Made by a program: the position numbers and the translations under genes. Shown here one piece after another: positions 16,228-24,725 of a stretch of 40,823 nucleotides of DNA (the first letter of the stretch is position 1; every line of letters begins with the position of its first letter). The notes under the pieces were generated by a model. That model searched no databases and was not told where the DNA came from. It worked only from the letters and a program-made list of their open reading frames with translations. The DNA is from DALYDP01 sp964541635 (GTDB lineage: Bacteria; Patescibacteriota; Gracilibacteria; Peribacterales; Peribacteraceae): the NCBI GenBank assembly GCA_964541635.1, contig CAZIQM010000003.1, positions 1-40,823 on the forward strand, written 5' to 3'.

Positions 16228-17331
16228 TCACGCGGGCAGTTCCATCACGCCGCCGCCGACCACTTCCTCGCCCCGGTAGAGCACCAGCGATTGGCCCGGC
16301 GCAAGCGGCGAAACCGGCTCGGAGAACGAGAACGTCGCTTCCGACCCCCGCACGCGGACGGTGCCTTTCAGCCGGGTGCTCAACGACCGGACGCGGCACT
16401 CGAAGGGCTCGTCGACGCCGTCCTCCGGTTTCCACGACACCCAGCGGACGTCCGAGAGCGCGATCGCCCCCACGCGTTCCGTCTCTTTCGGTTCCACGAC
16501 GATTTCGTTGGTCGCCGCGCGCTTCTCGACGACTTCCAGCGGGATTTTCAGCCCGCCGATGCCGAGGCCGCGCCGCTGCCCGACCGTGTAGAGCGGCAGG
16601 CCCTTGTGGGCGCCCACGACGGTGCCGTCGCGGCGCACGATCGTCCCGGGCGAGATCGCGTCCGCGAGGTAGCGCTTCAGGAATTCCTCCGGGTGTTTTT
16701 CCGGGAAGAAACAGAGGTCCATGCTCTCGGAATAGGTCGTTTCCTCGTACGGCACGCCGAAGTCCTTCGCGAGGCCGAAGACGTCCGCCTTCCGCATGGC
16801 CCCGAGCGGGAACAGGACGCGCGAGAGTTGCGCCTGCGTCAGGCCGTAGAGGTAGTAGCTTTGGTCCTTCGTCGCGTCGGCGGCTTCGAGCAGGAGGTGC
16901 CGCGACGCGCCGCCCGCCAGCTCTTCCTTCGCGACGCGCGCGTAATGCCCCGTCGCGATGCGTTCGCAGCCGAGTTCGTCAGCGAGCTCCAGCAGCTTGC
17001 CGAATTTGATGGAGCGGTTGCAGCCGATGCACGGGTTCGGCGTGCGGCCCGCGGCGTATCCTTCCAGGAACGGTTTGACGACGTTTTCGTGGAAGTCGTG
17101 TTCGAGATCGACGATGCGGTAGGGGATCCCGAGCGCGTCTGCGGTCGCCTTCGCGCGCATGGCCGTCTGCGCGTTGCAGCACTTGCTGGGGAGGACTTGG
17201 GCCAAACTCGGCGCGAGGGGATCGCTCCACAGCGTGAAACGCACGCCCACGAGTTCGTGGCCCTCCCGCTTGAGCAGGTGGGCCACGGTCGAGGAGTCGA
17301 TGCCGCCGCTGAGGGCCACGAGGATTTTCAC
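16228..17331 (-). CDS. mnmA: tRNA-specific 2-thiouridylase
   Basis: 367 residues. MnmA thiolates U34 of tRNA Lys, Glu and Gln using ATP and a persulfide relay. The PP-loop SGGIDSS starts at residue 9. The family CNRSIKFGKL block is present, as are two expected cysteines (NPCIGC and the later SMDLCF with FFPEKHPEEFL). A C-terminal beta-barrel ends VSPLAPGQSLVLYRGEEVVGGGVM. The start codon is GTG 17331. A consensus TATAAT (17343-17338) stands exactly 6 bases before it and overlaps the stop codon of the upstream gene: the clearest leaderless start in the window. Confidence 0.95.
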   Translation of the reverse strand: MKILVALSGGIDSSTVAHLLKREGHELVGVRFTLWSDPLAPSLAQVLPSKCCNAQTAMRAKATADALGIPYRIVDLEHDFHENVVKPFLEGYAAGRTPNPCIGCNRSIKFGKLLELADELGCERIATGHYARVAKEELAGGASRHLLLEAADATKDQSYYLYGLTQAQLSRVLFPLGAMRKADVFGLAKDFGVPYEETTYSESMDLCFFPEKHPEEFLKRYLADAISPGTIVRRDGTVVGAHKGLPLYTVGQRRGLGIGGLKIPLEVVEKRAATNEIVVEPKETERVGAIALSDVRWVSWKPEDGVDEPFECRVRSLSTRLKGTVRVRGSEATFSFSEPVSPLAPGQSLVLYRGEEVVGGGVMELPA

Positions 17332-17338
17332 CGAGGCA

Positions 17339-17899
17339 TTATAGCCTATAGGTTTTGCCGCCTTTGTCGGACCATTCGTAGATCAGTTCGGAATCGAGGC
17401 TTATGAACAGTTTTTTCACGGACAGTTGGATCGTATCGGCCACGGCTTCGTCATCATTCGTCATCGTGATCGGACCGATATCGATCAGCCCTTTTACCAG
17501 CATCCGCTTATCGCCTTGTTCACAGCGGAATCCCTCCAAAGGAATGGGGGATTCGTAGATATATTTTTGGCCTGCTTTGAAGACGCGCAGGTTCGTGATG
17601 TCGATCCGATCATCCCTGCAGAGATCCATGTATATTTTGACATCGCCGTTTTCCGCGAACAGCAATCGCGAATTCGCGCCACGGTAGTAGGGTTTGGCGC
17701 CTTCGAGTTCGAAATGCCAATCGAGCTGTACGTCCTCGCCGTCGATGTTCGCTTCGCCGCCGGATACCACCGGTTGGATAGCTGGGAATACGTGGCTCGG
17801 CGAGGTCCTGGGGGCGAAGTGCAGATTGAAAAGGTATGCGATCGGCAACGCGACCAACACGATCCCGGCAGCCGTGTTCATGAATTTGTCGATCGTCAT
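17339..17899 (-). CDS. Small membrane-anchored protein, coupled to the large hydrolase
   Basis: 186 residues. A signal-anchor helix at about 8-26 (TAAGIVLVALPIAYLFNL) is followed by a beta-rich extracytoplasmic domain with two cysteines (MDLCRDD and GFRCEQGDKR) that could form a disulfide. I recognise no family. ATG 17899 overlaps the hydrolase stop (ATGA), so the two genes are translationally coupled and probably act together. GC content and third-base GC are visibly lower here and in the 3' part of the hydrolase gene than in neighbouring genes, which may indicate a different origin. Confidence 0.7.
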   Translation of the reverse strand: MTIDKFMNTAAGIVLVALPIAYLFNLHFAPRTSPSHVFPAIQPVVSGGEANIDGEDVQLDWHFELEGAKPYYRGANSRLLFAENGDVKIYMDLCRDDRIDITNLRVFKAGQKYIYESPIPLEGFRCEQGDKRMLVKGLIDIGPITMTNDDEAVADTIQLSVKKLFISLDSELIYEWSDKGGKTYRL

Positions 17900-20835
17900 A
17901 GCTTTTTCGTAAGGAATGAAACCAGTTCGTCGAGCATGAGTTTGGATTGTTCCCTGTCGGAGTCATCGATGCTCAGGTGATGTACCCCGTCGAATGTCAT
18001 TTCCTTTTGGTCTTCGTACGCCCAATTGCGACCGAGGATATAGGTTCCATGGGCGGGTACGCCATGTTTCATGAGCAGGTCGATGTTGTCTATGAGGCTA
18101 CCGTCGTCGAACGGTGTCAGGCCCAGGAGCACACTTTCAGCCACTTGTTCGATCGTGACCGTAGAACTCAACTGATACCTGTTGAAGAGCGCGTCCACCG
18201 ATCCTGCGGCCAGTGCCGGCTGGCTCATGCCCGCGTATCCGAGTTGCACCGCGTCGATCACGCCCAGTTTCACGGGAATGCCCGCGTACGTCGGATTGTT
18301 TTCCAGCTCGCTCGCCATGTCGATGGCGGTGCCTCCACCCCAACTGTACCCCGCCATGTCTATCTCGTTCACAGTTCCGGAATTTGGCGAGATGCCTTGG
18401 TTCTTCAGTCGCTCGAACACCACCTCCAAGGTGAGTTGAATGATGAGGAACGTGTTGTGCAGCAGCGGCTCGAACGCCAGGACGACGCGGAATTGCAGGA
18501 TCTCGTATCCCGCGAGTTTCGATTGCACGTATTCCATGCCTATTTTCTTCACGTCTCCATCGATCGTTTGCAAATGGCCGTCGATCAAGATCACCAATTT
18601 CCCGGGGTGCGTGCCGTTTCCGGGTTGGTACTCCATGAGCCCAGCTTGTTTCATGATTTCGTGCTTCAGGGCGTATTCCTGCCCGGACGCGACGGCTTTC
18701 AGCATCGGGATGACCGGCTGCATGCGGTTGATCGTGAGGTCGGCGAGTGCGTCCACTTTCTCGTTCGCGACGTTCACGACTTCCTGGCCGACATCGTACG
18801 CGACGGTCGCGGCCCATACCGCCTTGCGCTTGATAGCCGTGACTTCGCGGACGAGGGACGCCGACAGGCCCACTATTTTGTCTTCGATCCAGTCATCGAC
18901 TTCTGCGGCGATGAGCTTGTTCACCTCGTTCTCGATGCGCACCCACGGGTTCTCCTCCGGCGGAATCGTCGGGATGTAGGATTCGATGACCTGGTCGAGG
19001 ACGCCCTTGCCCGGTTTGATGAGCGGGACCGTCGACTGGTTCACGTTCGGCTTGAAATCGAGGGGCTCGAGTTCCATCTGCGCGCGACCGAACAAGTGTT
19101 CGAACATTTGGTCGAACGTTCCGAACGAAACGTCCGTCGACGCGATTTGGTACGCGCCGAGGTTCATAAATTCTTCTTCCGTTTTCAGCAGGTGGATGTA
19201 GTGGGCTTTCCCGCGGGCGCTGAGGTACGTGTTCATGAATTGCTCGGGCGAAACTGATGTCGCGATCCGCTCCATCGTTCCCGCGAACTCCCCTTCGCCC
19301 GCGTTCGTCCCTTTGTCCCTGTCGTTCGTCGGATCCTGGTCTGTGTCCGCCATGATCGCGTCCACGGCTTTCTCGTACGTTTCGCGGGCGATCGATTCCA
19401 AGCCCGGGCGCCCGAGCGCTTCGCGCGCGGCCACGATCTGCGGGTGGTTCGACGCCATGAGGGCGTCGACCGCGCGCCGGTTCACCGCGGCCAAGCGGTC
19501 CCGATCCGAGGCCGACGAACCGTCGGGATCGTGGCGCGCGAGTTTCCCGAGGCGGCTGTTCGATTCGGTTTGGCCGCCCGCGAACCGCGTGACGATCGAC
19601 ACGATCGGGCGGTCCGACGTGGCATCGGCGGGTGTGCTCGGCGCGCGCACATTCGCGGAGAGCATCAGCGACTGCCCGCCGCCGATCGACGCGGTGAGCG
19701 TCTTTTGCAACGTGCCGCGTTCAGGCTGGCCCGCGTACCAACCCGCGTACACGTCGAACCACAGGGTGCCTCCGCCCATCGCTTCGTTGCGCACCTGGTA
19801 CTTCACGTTCGCGATGTGCCCGGGCGCGGAGAAGACGGGCGATTCGCCCTCGCGGATTTCCGTCACGCCGGGGAAGACGCCTTCCGTTTGGTGCTGTTCG
19901 TACATCTTGAGCATCGACACGTCGACTGTCTCGGGACCCATGGCTGCCGGGGGCAGCACCGATTCCATCGTCGCGCCTTGCTTGGTGCTCACGGATCCCG
20001 TCGCGCCGACCATCCACGTGCCGAACGAAAGGAGCCGCGGTGCCCCCGGCGCGATCACGACCGTGTTCGGGTCGATCTGTCGCACGTAGCCTTCGGGGAA
20101 CCCGGACGTGGTCACGGTTTCGCGCCCCATGTAATCGACCCCCGTCTTCATGATCGTTCCCACCCACGCGATGCTCCCGGATCCCTTCGTGTAGTTGATG
20201 CGGACCATCGTGTATTGGCTCGGGTCCCGCTCTATGTAAAAACGCTTGTCGCCGTTGCCGCTGGGGCTCGAGAGCAAATTCAGCGTCTTCGCCGCCGCGG
20301 CGACGTTCGTCGCCATCGGCACCGACGGCGCAGCCGCGAGCGCGTAGGACGGCGAGGTGAACTGCGTGAGCGCGTCCGGCGAGGCGTCCTGCATCGAGGC
20401 GAGTACCGAGGCTTCGAGGCCTGTCACCTGGACCGGCGTCCGATCCGACGGGCGGAAGAGCACGTCGGTGAACCCGATGTCGTTCTCGTACGTGAAAACC
20501 CCCGCCGCCGGGACGGGCACCGTCGCGATGATGTCGTTGCCGCGGAACACGGTCGCCGACACCGTCATCGCCGGGTTCGCGGGCGTCACGGTCGCACGCA
20601 CGCCGCGCACCATGCCGTCGAAACCCCGCAGGTTCACGTGATTCGCGTAGCTTTGCAGGTTCGCGCTCGTCGCTTCGGCGCCGACAGGAGCCCTCCAGCC
20701 CGCGTCCGGCGCGGTGAGCGTGATCACGTCCTGGATGAGCGTCCGGATTTCCGGAGGGATGGTGGTATCCGCGGCGGCGACCTGCCTGCCTTCCAACGTT
20801 TCGTACGAGAGACTGCGCGTGGATCGTTCGGGCAT
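17896..20835 (-). CDS. Large exported protein with C-terminal alpha/beta-hydrolase
   Basis: 979 residues from ATG 20835. The reading runs open to 21243, but that part overlaps the divergent gene at 21032 and looks non-coding. The N-terminus has RSLSYETLEGRQVAAA, resembling the short LE-x-R-x-(L)-A sorting motif of planctomycete extracellular proteins; no classical signal peptide is visible. A beta-rich middle and a helical segment (about 600-760) follow. An alpha/beta-hydrolase fold spans about 765-979: nucleophile elbow GYSWGG with S831, a candidate acid D861 in GVIDAVQ, and His 952/953 in GVHHLS. This suggests an esterase, lipase or thioesterase acting outside the cell. An aspartate-rich stretch (DTDQDPTNDRDKG) could bind calcium. 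It is the first gene of a two-gene unit. Confidence 0.75.
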   Translation of the reverse strand: MPERSTRSLSYETLEGRQVAAADTTIPPEIRTLIQDVITLTAPDAGWRAPVGAEATSANLQSYANHVNLRGFDGMVRGVRATVTPANPAMTVSATVFRGNDIIATVPVPAAGVFTYENDIGFTDVLFRPSDRTPVQVTGLEASVLASMQDASPDALTQFTSPSYALAAAPSVPMATNVAAAAKTLNLLSSPSGNGDKRFYIERDPSQYTMVRINYTKGSGSIAWVGTIMKTGVDYMGRETVTTSGFPEGYVRQIDPNTVVIAPGAPRLLSFGTWMVGATGSVSTKQGATMESVLPPAAMGPETVDVSMLKMYEQHQTEGVFPGVTEIREGESPVFSAPGHIANVKYQVRNEAMGGGTLWFDVYAGWYAGQPERGTLQKTLTASIGGGQSLMLSANVRAPSTPADATSDRPIVSIVTRFAGGQTESNSRLGKLARHDPDGSSASDRDRLAAVNRRAVDALMASNHPQIVAAREALGRPGLESIARETYEKAVDAIMADTDQDPTNDRDKGTNAGEGEFAGTMERIATSVSPEQFMNTYLSARGKAHYIHLLKTEEEFMNLGAYQIASTDVSFGTFDQMFEHLFGRAQMELEPLDFKPNVNQSTVPLIKPGKGVLDQVIESYIPTIPPEENPWVRIENEVNKLIAAEVDDWIEDKIVGLSASLVREVTAIKRKAVWAATVAYDVGQEVVNVANEKVDALADLTINRMQPVIPMLKAVASGQEYALKHEIMKQAGLMEYQPGNGTHPGKLVILIDGHLQTIDGDVKKIGMEYVQSKLAGYEILQFRVVLAFEPLLHNTFLIIQLTLEVVFERLKNQGISPNSGTVNEIDMAGYSWGGGTAIDMASELENNPTYAGIPVKLGVIDAVQLGYAGMSQPALAAGSVDALFNRYQLSSTVTIEQVAESVLLGLTPFDDGSLIDNIDLLMKHGVPAHGTYILGRNWAYEDQKEMTFDGVHHLSIDDSDREQSKLMLDELVSFLTKKL

Positions 20836-21031
20836 GCGGGGTGGGGGAAGATGCGAGCACATCCAACCCCGATCGGAGGTCGCCGACGCGGCGGTGCTTT
20901 GTCCAGTGCCGCGCGCATGCCCACCGATAGGGCTCGCGGGCGTTCCTTCCGCACGAAGCGCGGCTTGAGAATGTTTTATGGTCATATTCCGCCGCTTCGA
21001 CCGTCTTCGGAAGCGGTGTACACTCGCCCAT

Positions 21032-22111
21032 ATGCAAAACCCCTCACTCCAGCACTTCATCGCCCACGCCCGCTCGAAGGGCATGGACCACCAGACGATC
21101 CGGATGTTGCTCCTGTCGTCCGGGTGGAAAGAGAAGGACATCGTCGAAGCCCTGACCGAAGCCACGCTCGACATGCCGGTGCCCGCGCCGGAAGACCGTG
21201 GCGGCGCCCGCGAAGCCTTCTTCCACTTGCTCGCCTTCGTCACGCTCTACGCGAGCGTCATCAGCGTGCTGTTCCTGCTGTTTGAATTCCTCAACCGCCT
21301 CTTCCCCGATGCCGCCTTCGACTACACGTACTACGACGATTCGTCGTCCATCCGCTGGTTCATGGCGGTGATCATCGTGTCATTCCCTATCTTCGTGTGG
21401 ATGTCGCGCATCATCCAGCGCGAGATCGCGAAATCGCCGGAGCGCGCATGGAGCCCGGTCCGCCGATGGCTCACGTACCTCACGCTCTTTGTCACGGCCG
21501 GCGTGCTCGTCGGGGACGGGATCACGTTGCTTTTCTATTTGCTCCAGGGCGAAATCACGGTCCGCTTCATCCTGAAGGTGCTCGCGGTCCTCGGCGTCGC
21601 GGGCATGGTGTTCAGTTACTATTTCCTGGCGCTCAAGTCATCCGCGAACCGACTCCAAGCGTCGAAGCTCAACCGCGCGTACGGCGCCCCCGCGTGGGTC
21701 ATCGCGATCGCGGTGGTCGTGTGGGGAATGATCGTGGCCGGAACGCCGATGGAACAACGTTTGGTTCGCCTCGACGAGCGCCGCGTGAACGATATGCGCT
21801 CGATCCAGCAGGAAATCTACAACATCGCGTACGAAGGCTCGGATCGCTATAACAACGGCAAGCCGTACACCAGTTTGCCCCATCCGTTGCCCGCGACCTT
21901 GGACGACGTCGTCGCGAAAGCAGTGAACGTCCGGCCGTCTATCACCGATCCTTCGACCGGAGCGGCGTACGAATACGAACCCAAAGCGACGTCGTTCTCG
22001 CTGTGTGCCACGTTCGACACGGCGCAGGACAAGGATTACGACGTCTTCTGGAACCACCCCCTTGGGCGCCATTGCTTCGTGTTCAACGCGCTGGACCCGA
22101 TGACGAAGTGA
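21032..22111 (+). CDS. DUF5671-type membrane protein
   Basis: 359 residues. A short helical domain (LQHFIAHARSKGMDHQTIRMLLLSSGWKEKDIVEAL) recalls small DNA- or protein-binding helical domains common in Patescibacteria. Five or more membrane helices with DUF5671-like character follow (AFFHLLAFVTLYASVISVLFLLFEFLNR...), then a C-terminal extracytoplasmic domain with two cysteines (SFSLCATFDT and GRHCFVF). Function unknown. ATG 21032 is 7 bases past TACACT (21019-21024). prfA follows after 4 bases, so they share a transcript; the link to translation termination is probably only organisational. Confidence 0.78.
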   Translation: MQNPSLQHFIAHARSKGMDHQTIRMLLLSSGWKEKDIVEALTEATLDMPVPAPEDRGGAREAFFHLLAFVTLYASVISVLFLLFEFLNRLFPDAAFDYTYYDDSSSIRWFMAVIIVSFPIFVWMSRIIQREIAKSPERAWSPVRRWLTYLTLFVTAGVLVGDGITLLFYLLQGEITVRFILKVLAVLGVAGMVFSYYFLALKSSANRLQASKLNRAYGAPAWVIAIAVVVWGMIVAGTPMEQRLVRLDERRVNDMRSIQQEIYNIAYEGSDRYNNGKPYTSLPHPLPATLDDVVAKAVNVRPSITDPSTGAAYEYEPKATSFSLCATFDTAQDKDYDVFWNHPLGRHCFVFNALDPMTK

Positions 22112-22115
22112 GCGC

Positions 22116-23165
22116 ATGAAGGACAAGCTCCAGCCGCTCATCGAGGAACACGCGGCCCTGCAACGCTCGTTGCAGGATCCCGTCGTGTACTCGAATCCCG
22201 CCGAGGTCGCGCGCATCGGCAAACGGCTTGCTGAATTGGCGCCGGCGGTCGACGTGCACGACCAACTTACGTCGGCGCAACAATCGCTGATCGATGCCCT
22301 GGACGCGAAGAACGATCCCGCGATGGCCGACATCGCTGCAGAGCAGGAACGCGATGCGAAAGCGGCAATCTCGGGGCTCGAAGCACGTGCTAAAGAGATC
22401 CTGAGCTTCAAGGATCCGCTCGACGCGAAAGACGCGATCCTGGAAGTGCGCGCCGGCACGGGAGGAGAAGAGGCGTCCCTCTTCGCGGCGGAGTTGGTCC
22501 GCATGTATTTGCGCTACGCGGAGCGTAAAGGGTGGAAAGCCACGCTCCTCGACCGTTCCGACGCCGACCAAGGAGGCATCAAGGAAGCGGTGATCCGCAT
22601 CGACGGCCCCGACGCCTACGGGCACCTGCGCTACGAGGGCGGCGTCCACCGGGTGCAGCGCATCCCCGCCACCGAAACGAAGGGCCGCATCCACACCTCG
22701 GCCGCGTCGGTCGCGGCGTTGCCCGTCGCCGAAGAGCAAGACGTCGCGATCCGCAACGAAGACCTGCGTATCGACACGTACCGCAGCGGCGGCGCCGGCG
22801 GCCAGCACGTGAACAAAACGGAGAGCGCCGTCCGCATCACGCACGCCCCGAGCGGGATCGTCGTCGCGTGCCAGACGGAGCGAAGCCAGATCCAAAACCG
22901 CGTCCGCGCGATGGAAATGCTCCGCAGCAAATTGGCGGAGCATGAACGCGAAAAGCGTTCCGCGGCCGAAGGAAACCTCCGCGCGAGCCAGGTGAAATCG
23001 GGCGACCGCAGCGACAAGATCCGCACGTACAACTTCCCGCAGGACCGCCTGACGGACCACCGCCTCGGCGAGAATTTCCACAACCTGCCGGGGATCATGG
23101 AGGGGGACATCGACGACGTCGTCCAGGCGCTCCGGGCATGGGGAGCGTCGTCCGATGATGAATAA
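22116..23165 (+). CDS. prfA: Peptide chain release factor 1
   Basis: 349 residues. RF1 reads UAA and UAG stops and triggers peptide release. The catalytic motif GGAGGQHVNKTESAV holds the GGQ. The decoding-side block RIPATETKGRIHTSAASVAALP has PAT, typical of RF1 rather than the SPF of RF2. The usual GTGGEEASLFAAEL and the C-terminal DRSDKIRTYNFPQDRLTDHR are intact. UGA is used as a stop throughout the window, so an RF2 gene must exist elsewhere. It is downstream of the DUF5671 gene by 4 bases. Confidence 0.95.
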   Translation: MKDKLQPLIEEHAALQRSLQDPVVYSNPAEVARIGKRLAELAPAVDVHDQLTSAQQSLIDALDAKNDPAMADIAAEQERDAKAAISGLEARAKEILSFKDPLDAKDAILEVRAGTGGEEASLFAAELVRMYLRYAERKGWKATLLDRSDADQGGIKEAVIRIDGPDAYGHLRYEGGVHRVQRIPATETKGRIHTSAASVAALPVAEEQDVAIRNEDLRIDTYRSGGAGGQHVNKTESAVRITHAPSGIVVACQTERSQIQNRVRAMEMLRSKLAEHEREKRSAAEGNLRASQVKSGDRSDKIRTYNFPQDRLTDHRLGENFHNLPGIMEGDIDDVVQALRAWGASSDDE

Positions 23166-23232
23166 AAAATGTATACAGTAAAGAGGGGAGGAATGAAGCG
23201 AAGCATCTGAATCGTTTATTAGATAGTTTTTA

Positions 23233-23302
23233 GGACCCCTACGTAGGGAAAACCAGTCATCTTGCATCCCGAGGTCAGGGGCGCAAGAGTGACGGGGTCC
23301 CT
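23233..23302 (+). promoter_or_regulatory. Structured mRNA leader before the 174-residue orphan gene
   Basis: GGACCCC (23233-23239) is complementary to GGGGTCC (23294-23300). The latter contains the only Shine-Dalgarno-like run before ATG 23303. The enclosed RNA forms a second hairpin, CTTGC (23261-23265) with GCAAG (23283-23287), with an inner CCC/GGG. A competing small hairpin (CCCT-ACGT-AGGG, 23237-23248) would free the GGGG run. Such a two-state layout is what a translational switch needs, but no known riboswitch class is recognised. Bases 23166-23232 upstream hold only weak -10-like sequences. Confidence 0.4.
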
Positions 23303-23827
23303 ATGGAACACCCCGTGGCGGTTGCCACAGACATCGCGCCGAATGCCGTCGATCCCGCCAAGGAATCGCCGTCGCTTTCGTCGACGACCGTCCAACGCTG
23401 CACGGACGATTGCAAGCGGTGCGTGGTAAGGGTGATCGCCGAGCGCATGGCGGAGAAAGAAAGGCTCCGGCACGCCGAGGCGTCCGAGTTGCAGGATCGT
23501 TTCGACCGCCAAGCCTTCGGCTTCCTTCGCCCGGGCGACGAACACGTGCGCACGCTGCCGCAGATGGAAGCGTCGCTCCACGAGATCGCGACGAACATCG
23601 CCGGGTGCGACAAGGCGACGGGCGGCGCCCGCCTCATGACGGTGTCGATGCTGGGCGATGCCCGCGCCCACATGAATGAATTGGTGAAGGCGGCACGCGC
23701 GTTGTACATCTCCGACGCGGGCGAGGGAGCGCACCGGGCCGCGCCGAAAGAAGAACCCCCTTTCGTCCCGCCCGTCCCCTGGACGTTCATGCAGCGCTTG
23801 CTGCGTTCGTGGGGGATCAAGATTTGA
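23303..23827 (+). CDS. Orphan soluble protein with CxxxCxxC motif
   Basis: 174 residues without signal peptide or helices for the membrane. Near residue 32 is CTDDCKRC, a possible metal site. A charged helical middle (IAERMAEKERLRHAEASELQDRFDRQAFGFL ... MEASLHEIATNIAGCD) and a Pro-rich tail (PKEEPPFVPPVPWTF) follow. I recognise no family. ATG 23303 is preceded by GGGG inside a foldable leader, unlike the leaderless genes around it. Its neighbours (prfA, folD) give no functional hint. Real because codon third positions are strongly GC and the frame is clean. Confidence 0.65.
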   Translation: MEHPVAVATDIAPNAVDPAKESPSLSSTTVQRCTDDCKRCVVRVIAERMAEKERLRHAEASELQDRFDRQAFGFLRPGDEHVRTLPQMEASLHEIATNIAGCDKATGGARLMTVSMLGDARAHMNELVKAARALYISDAGEGAHRAAPKEEPPFVPPVPWTFMQRLLRSWGIKI

Positions 23828-23857
23828 CGCTCGATGCGGACATCGGGATGTGGCCGT

Positions 23858-24709
23858 TCAGGATTCTGCCTCGATTTCCTCCGCTGCATCGACGACGTTG
23901 GAGAGCAGCCACGCCACGGTCAGCGGCCCGACGCCCCCCGGTACCGGTGTGATCGCCGACGCTTTTTTCGACACCGCATCGAAATCGACGTCGCCCGTGA
24001 GTTTACCGTCCACGTGGGTCGTGCCGATGTCGACGACCACCGCGCCGTCCTTCACCATGTCGGCGGTGATGAGTCCCGGTTTGCCGACCGCCGTCACGAG
24101 GATGTCCGCCGTGCGGGTGATGTCAGCGAGGTTTTCCGTTTTGCTGTGGCACACTGTGACCGTCGCGTCGCGATTGAGGAGCATGAGCGCGAGCGGTTTG
24201 CCGACGAGGTTGCTCCGTCCGACCACCACGGCGTGTTTGCCGGCGATCCGGATTTTTTCGCATTCAAGGAGCCACACGACGCCGGCGGCTGTCGCGGGCG
24301 GCAGGAATTCGCCGATGCCGTTGAGAGCCATGTCGCCGAAGTTTTCGGAGGTGAAGCCGTCGACGTCCTTATCGGGGTGGATTCCCGCCGCGATTTGGTC
24401 GAACGCGTCCCAGAGGTGGTCGGGAACCGGCAATTGCACGATGTATCCCGTAACATCGGGATCGCGGTTGAGGCTGTCGAGTTCATCGAGTAACGACACG
24501 AGCGACGTGGATTCGTCGAGCTTCAGATGGCGCGCCTCGATGCCGATTTTCTCAGCGGCCTCGATCTTCTTGCGGATGTACGTCGCGCTCGCGGGATCGT
24601 CCCCAACCTGCACGATCGTGAGGACGGGATTCAGTTCGGCGGCGATCGGCGCCAGCTCGGCAAGGAGCGCGTCGGCGTGGGGTTTGCCGTGGAGGATGCG
24701 TGCGGGCAT
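23858..24709 (-). CDS. folD: Bifunctional methylenetetrahydrofolate dehydrogenase/cyclohydrolase
   Basis: 283 residues. FolD interconverts 5,10-methylene-, methenyl- and 10-formyl-THF with NADP. The catalytic YxxxK is Y44-K48 in SATYIRKK. VQLPVPDHL, DKDVDGF, the dinucleotide-binding VVVGRSNLVGKPLA, and the terminal ITPVPGGVGPLTVAWLL are all present. It lies 16 bases downstream of tmk on the same strand and probably is co-transcribed, but TACACT (24721-24716) also ends 6 bases before its ATG, giving it its own leaderless start. folD and tmk together supply one-carbon units and dTTP for DNA synthesis. Confidence 0.95.
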   Translation of the reverse strand: MPARILHGKPHADALLAELAPIAAELNPVLTIVQVGDDPASATYIRKKIEAAEKIGIEARHLKLDESTSLVSLLDELDSLNRDPDVTGYIVQLPVPDHLWDAFDQIAAGIHPDKDVDGFTSENFGDMALNGIGEFLPPATAAGVVWLLECEKIRIAGKHAVVVGRSNLVGKPLALMLLNRDATVTVCHSKTENLADITRTADILVTAVGKPGLITADMVKDGAVVVDIGTTHVDGKLTGDVDFDAVSKKASAITPVPGGVGPLTVAWLLSNVVDAAEEIEAES

Positions 24710-24725
24710 GGGGAGAGTGTAGCGG

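Noticed and set aside
19444..21285. Long open frame on the plus strand opposite the large hydrolase
   Set aside because: Composition is His/Arg/Val/Asp-rich, as expected for the antisense of GC-rich coding DNA; the minus strand carries clear domains.
22116..23165. Possible alternative genetic code (UGA reassigned)
   Set aside because: Many intact genes end at TGA in frame with family-typical C-termini, and no in-frame TGA interrupts a conserved domain.
23193..23210. Five-codon leader frame after GGGGAGGA upstream of the 174-residue gene
   Set aside because: The purine run is too close to the ATG, and it lies upstream of the likely transcript start; too short to support.
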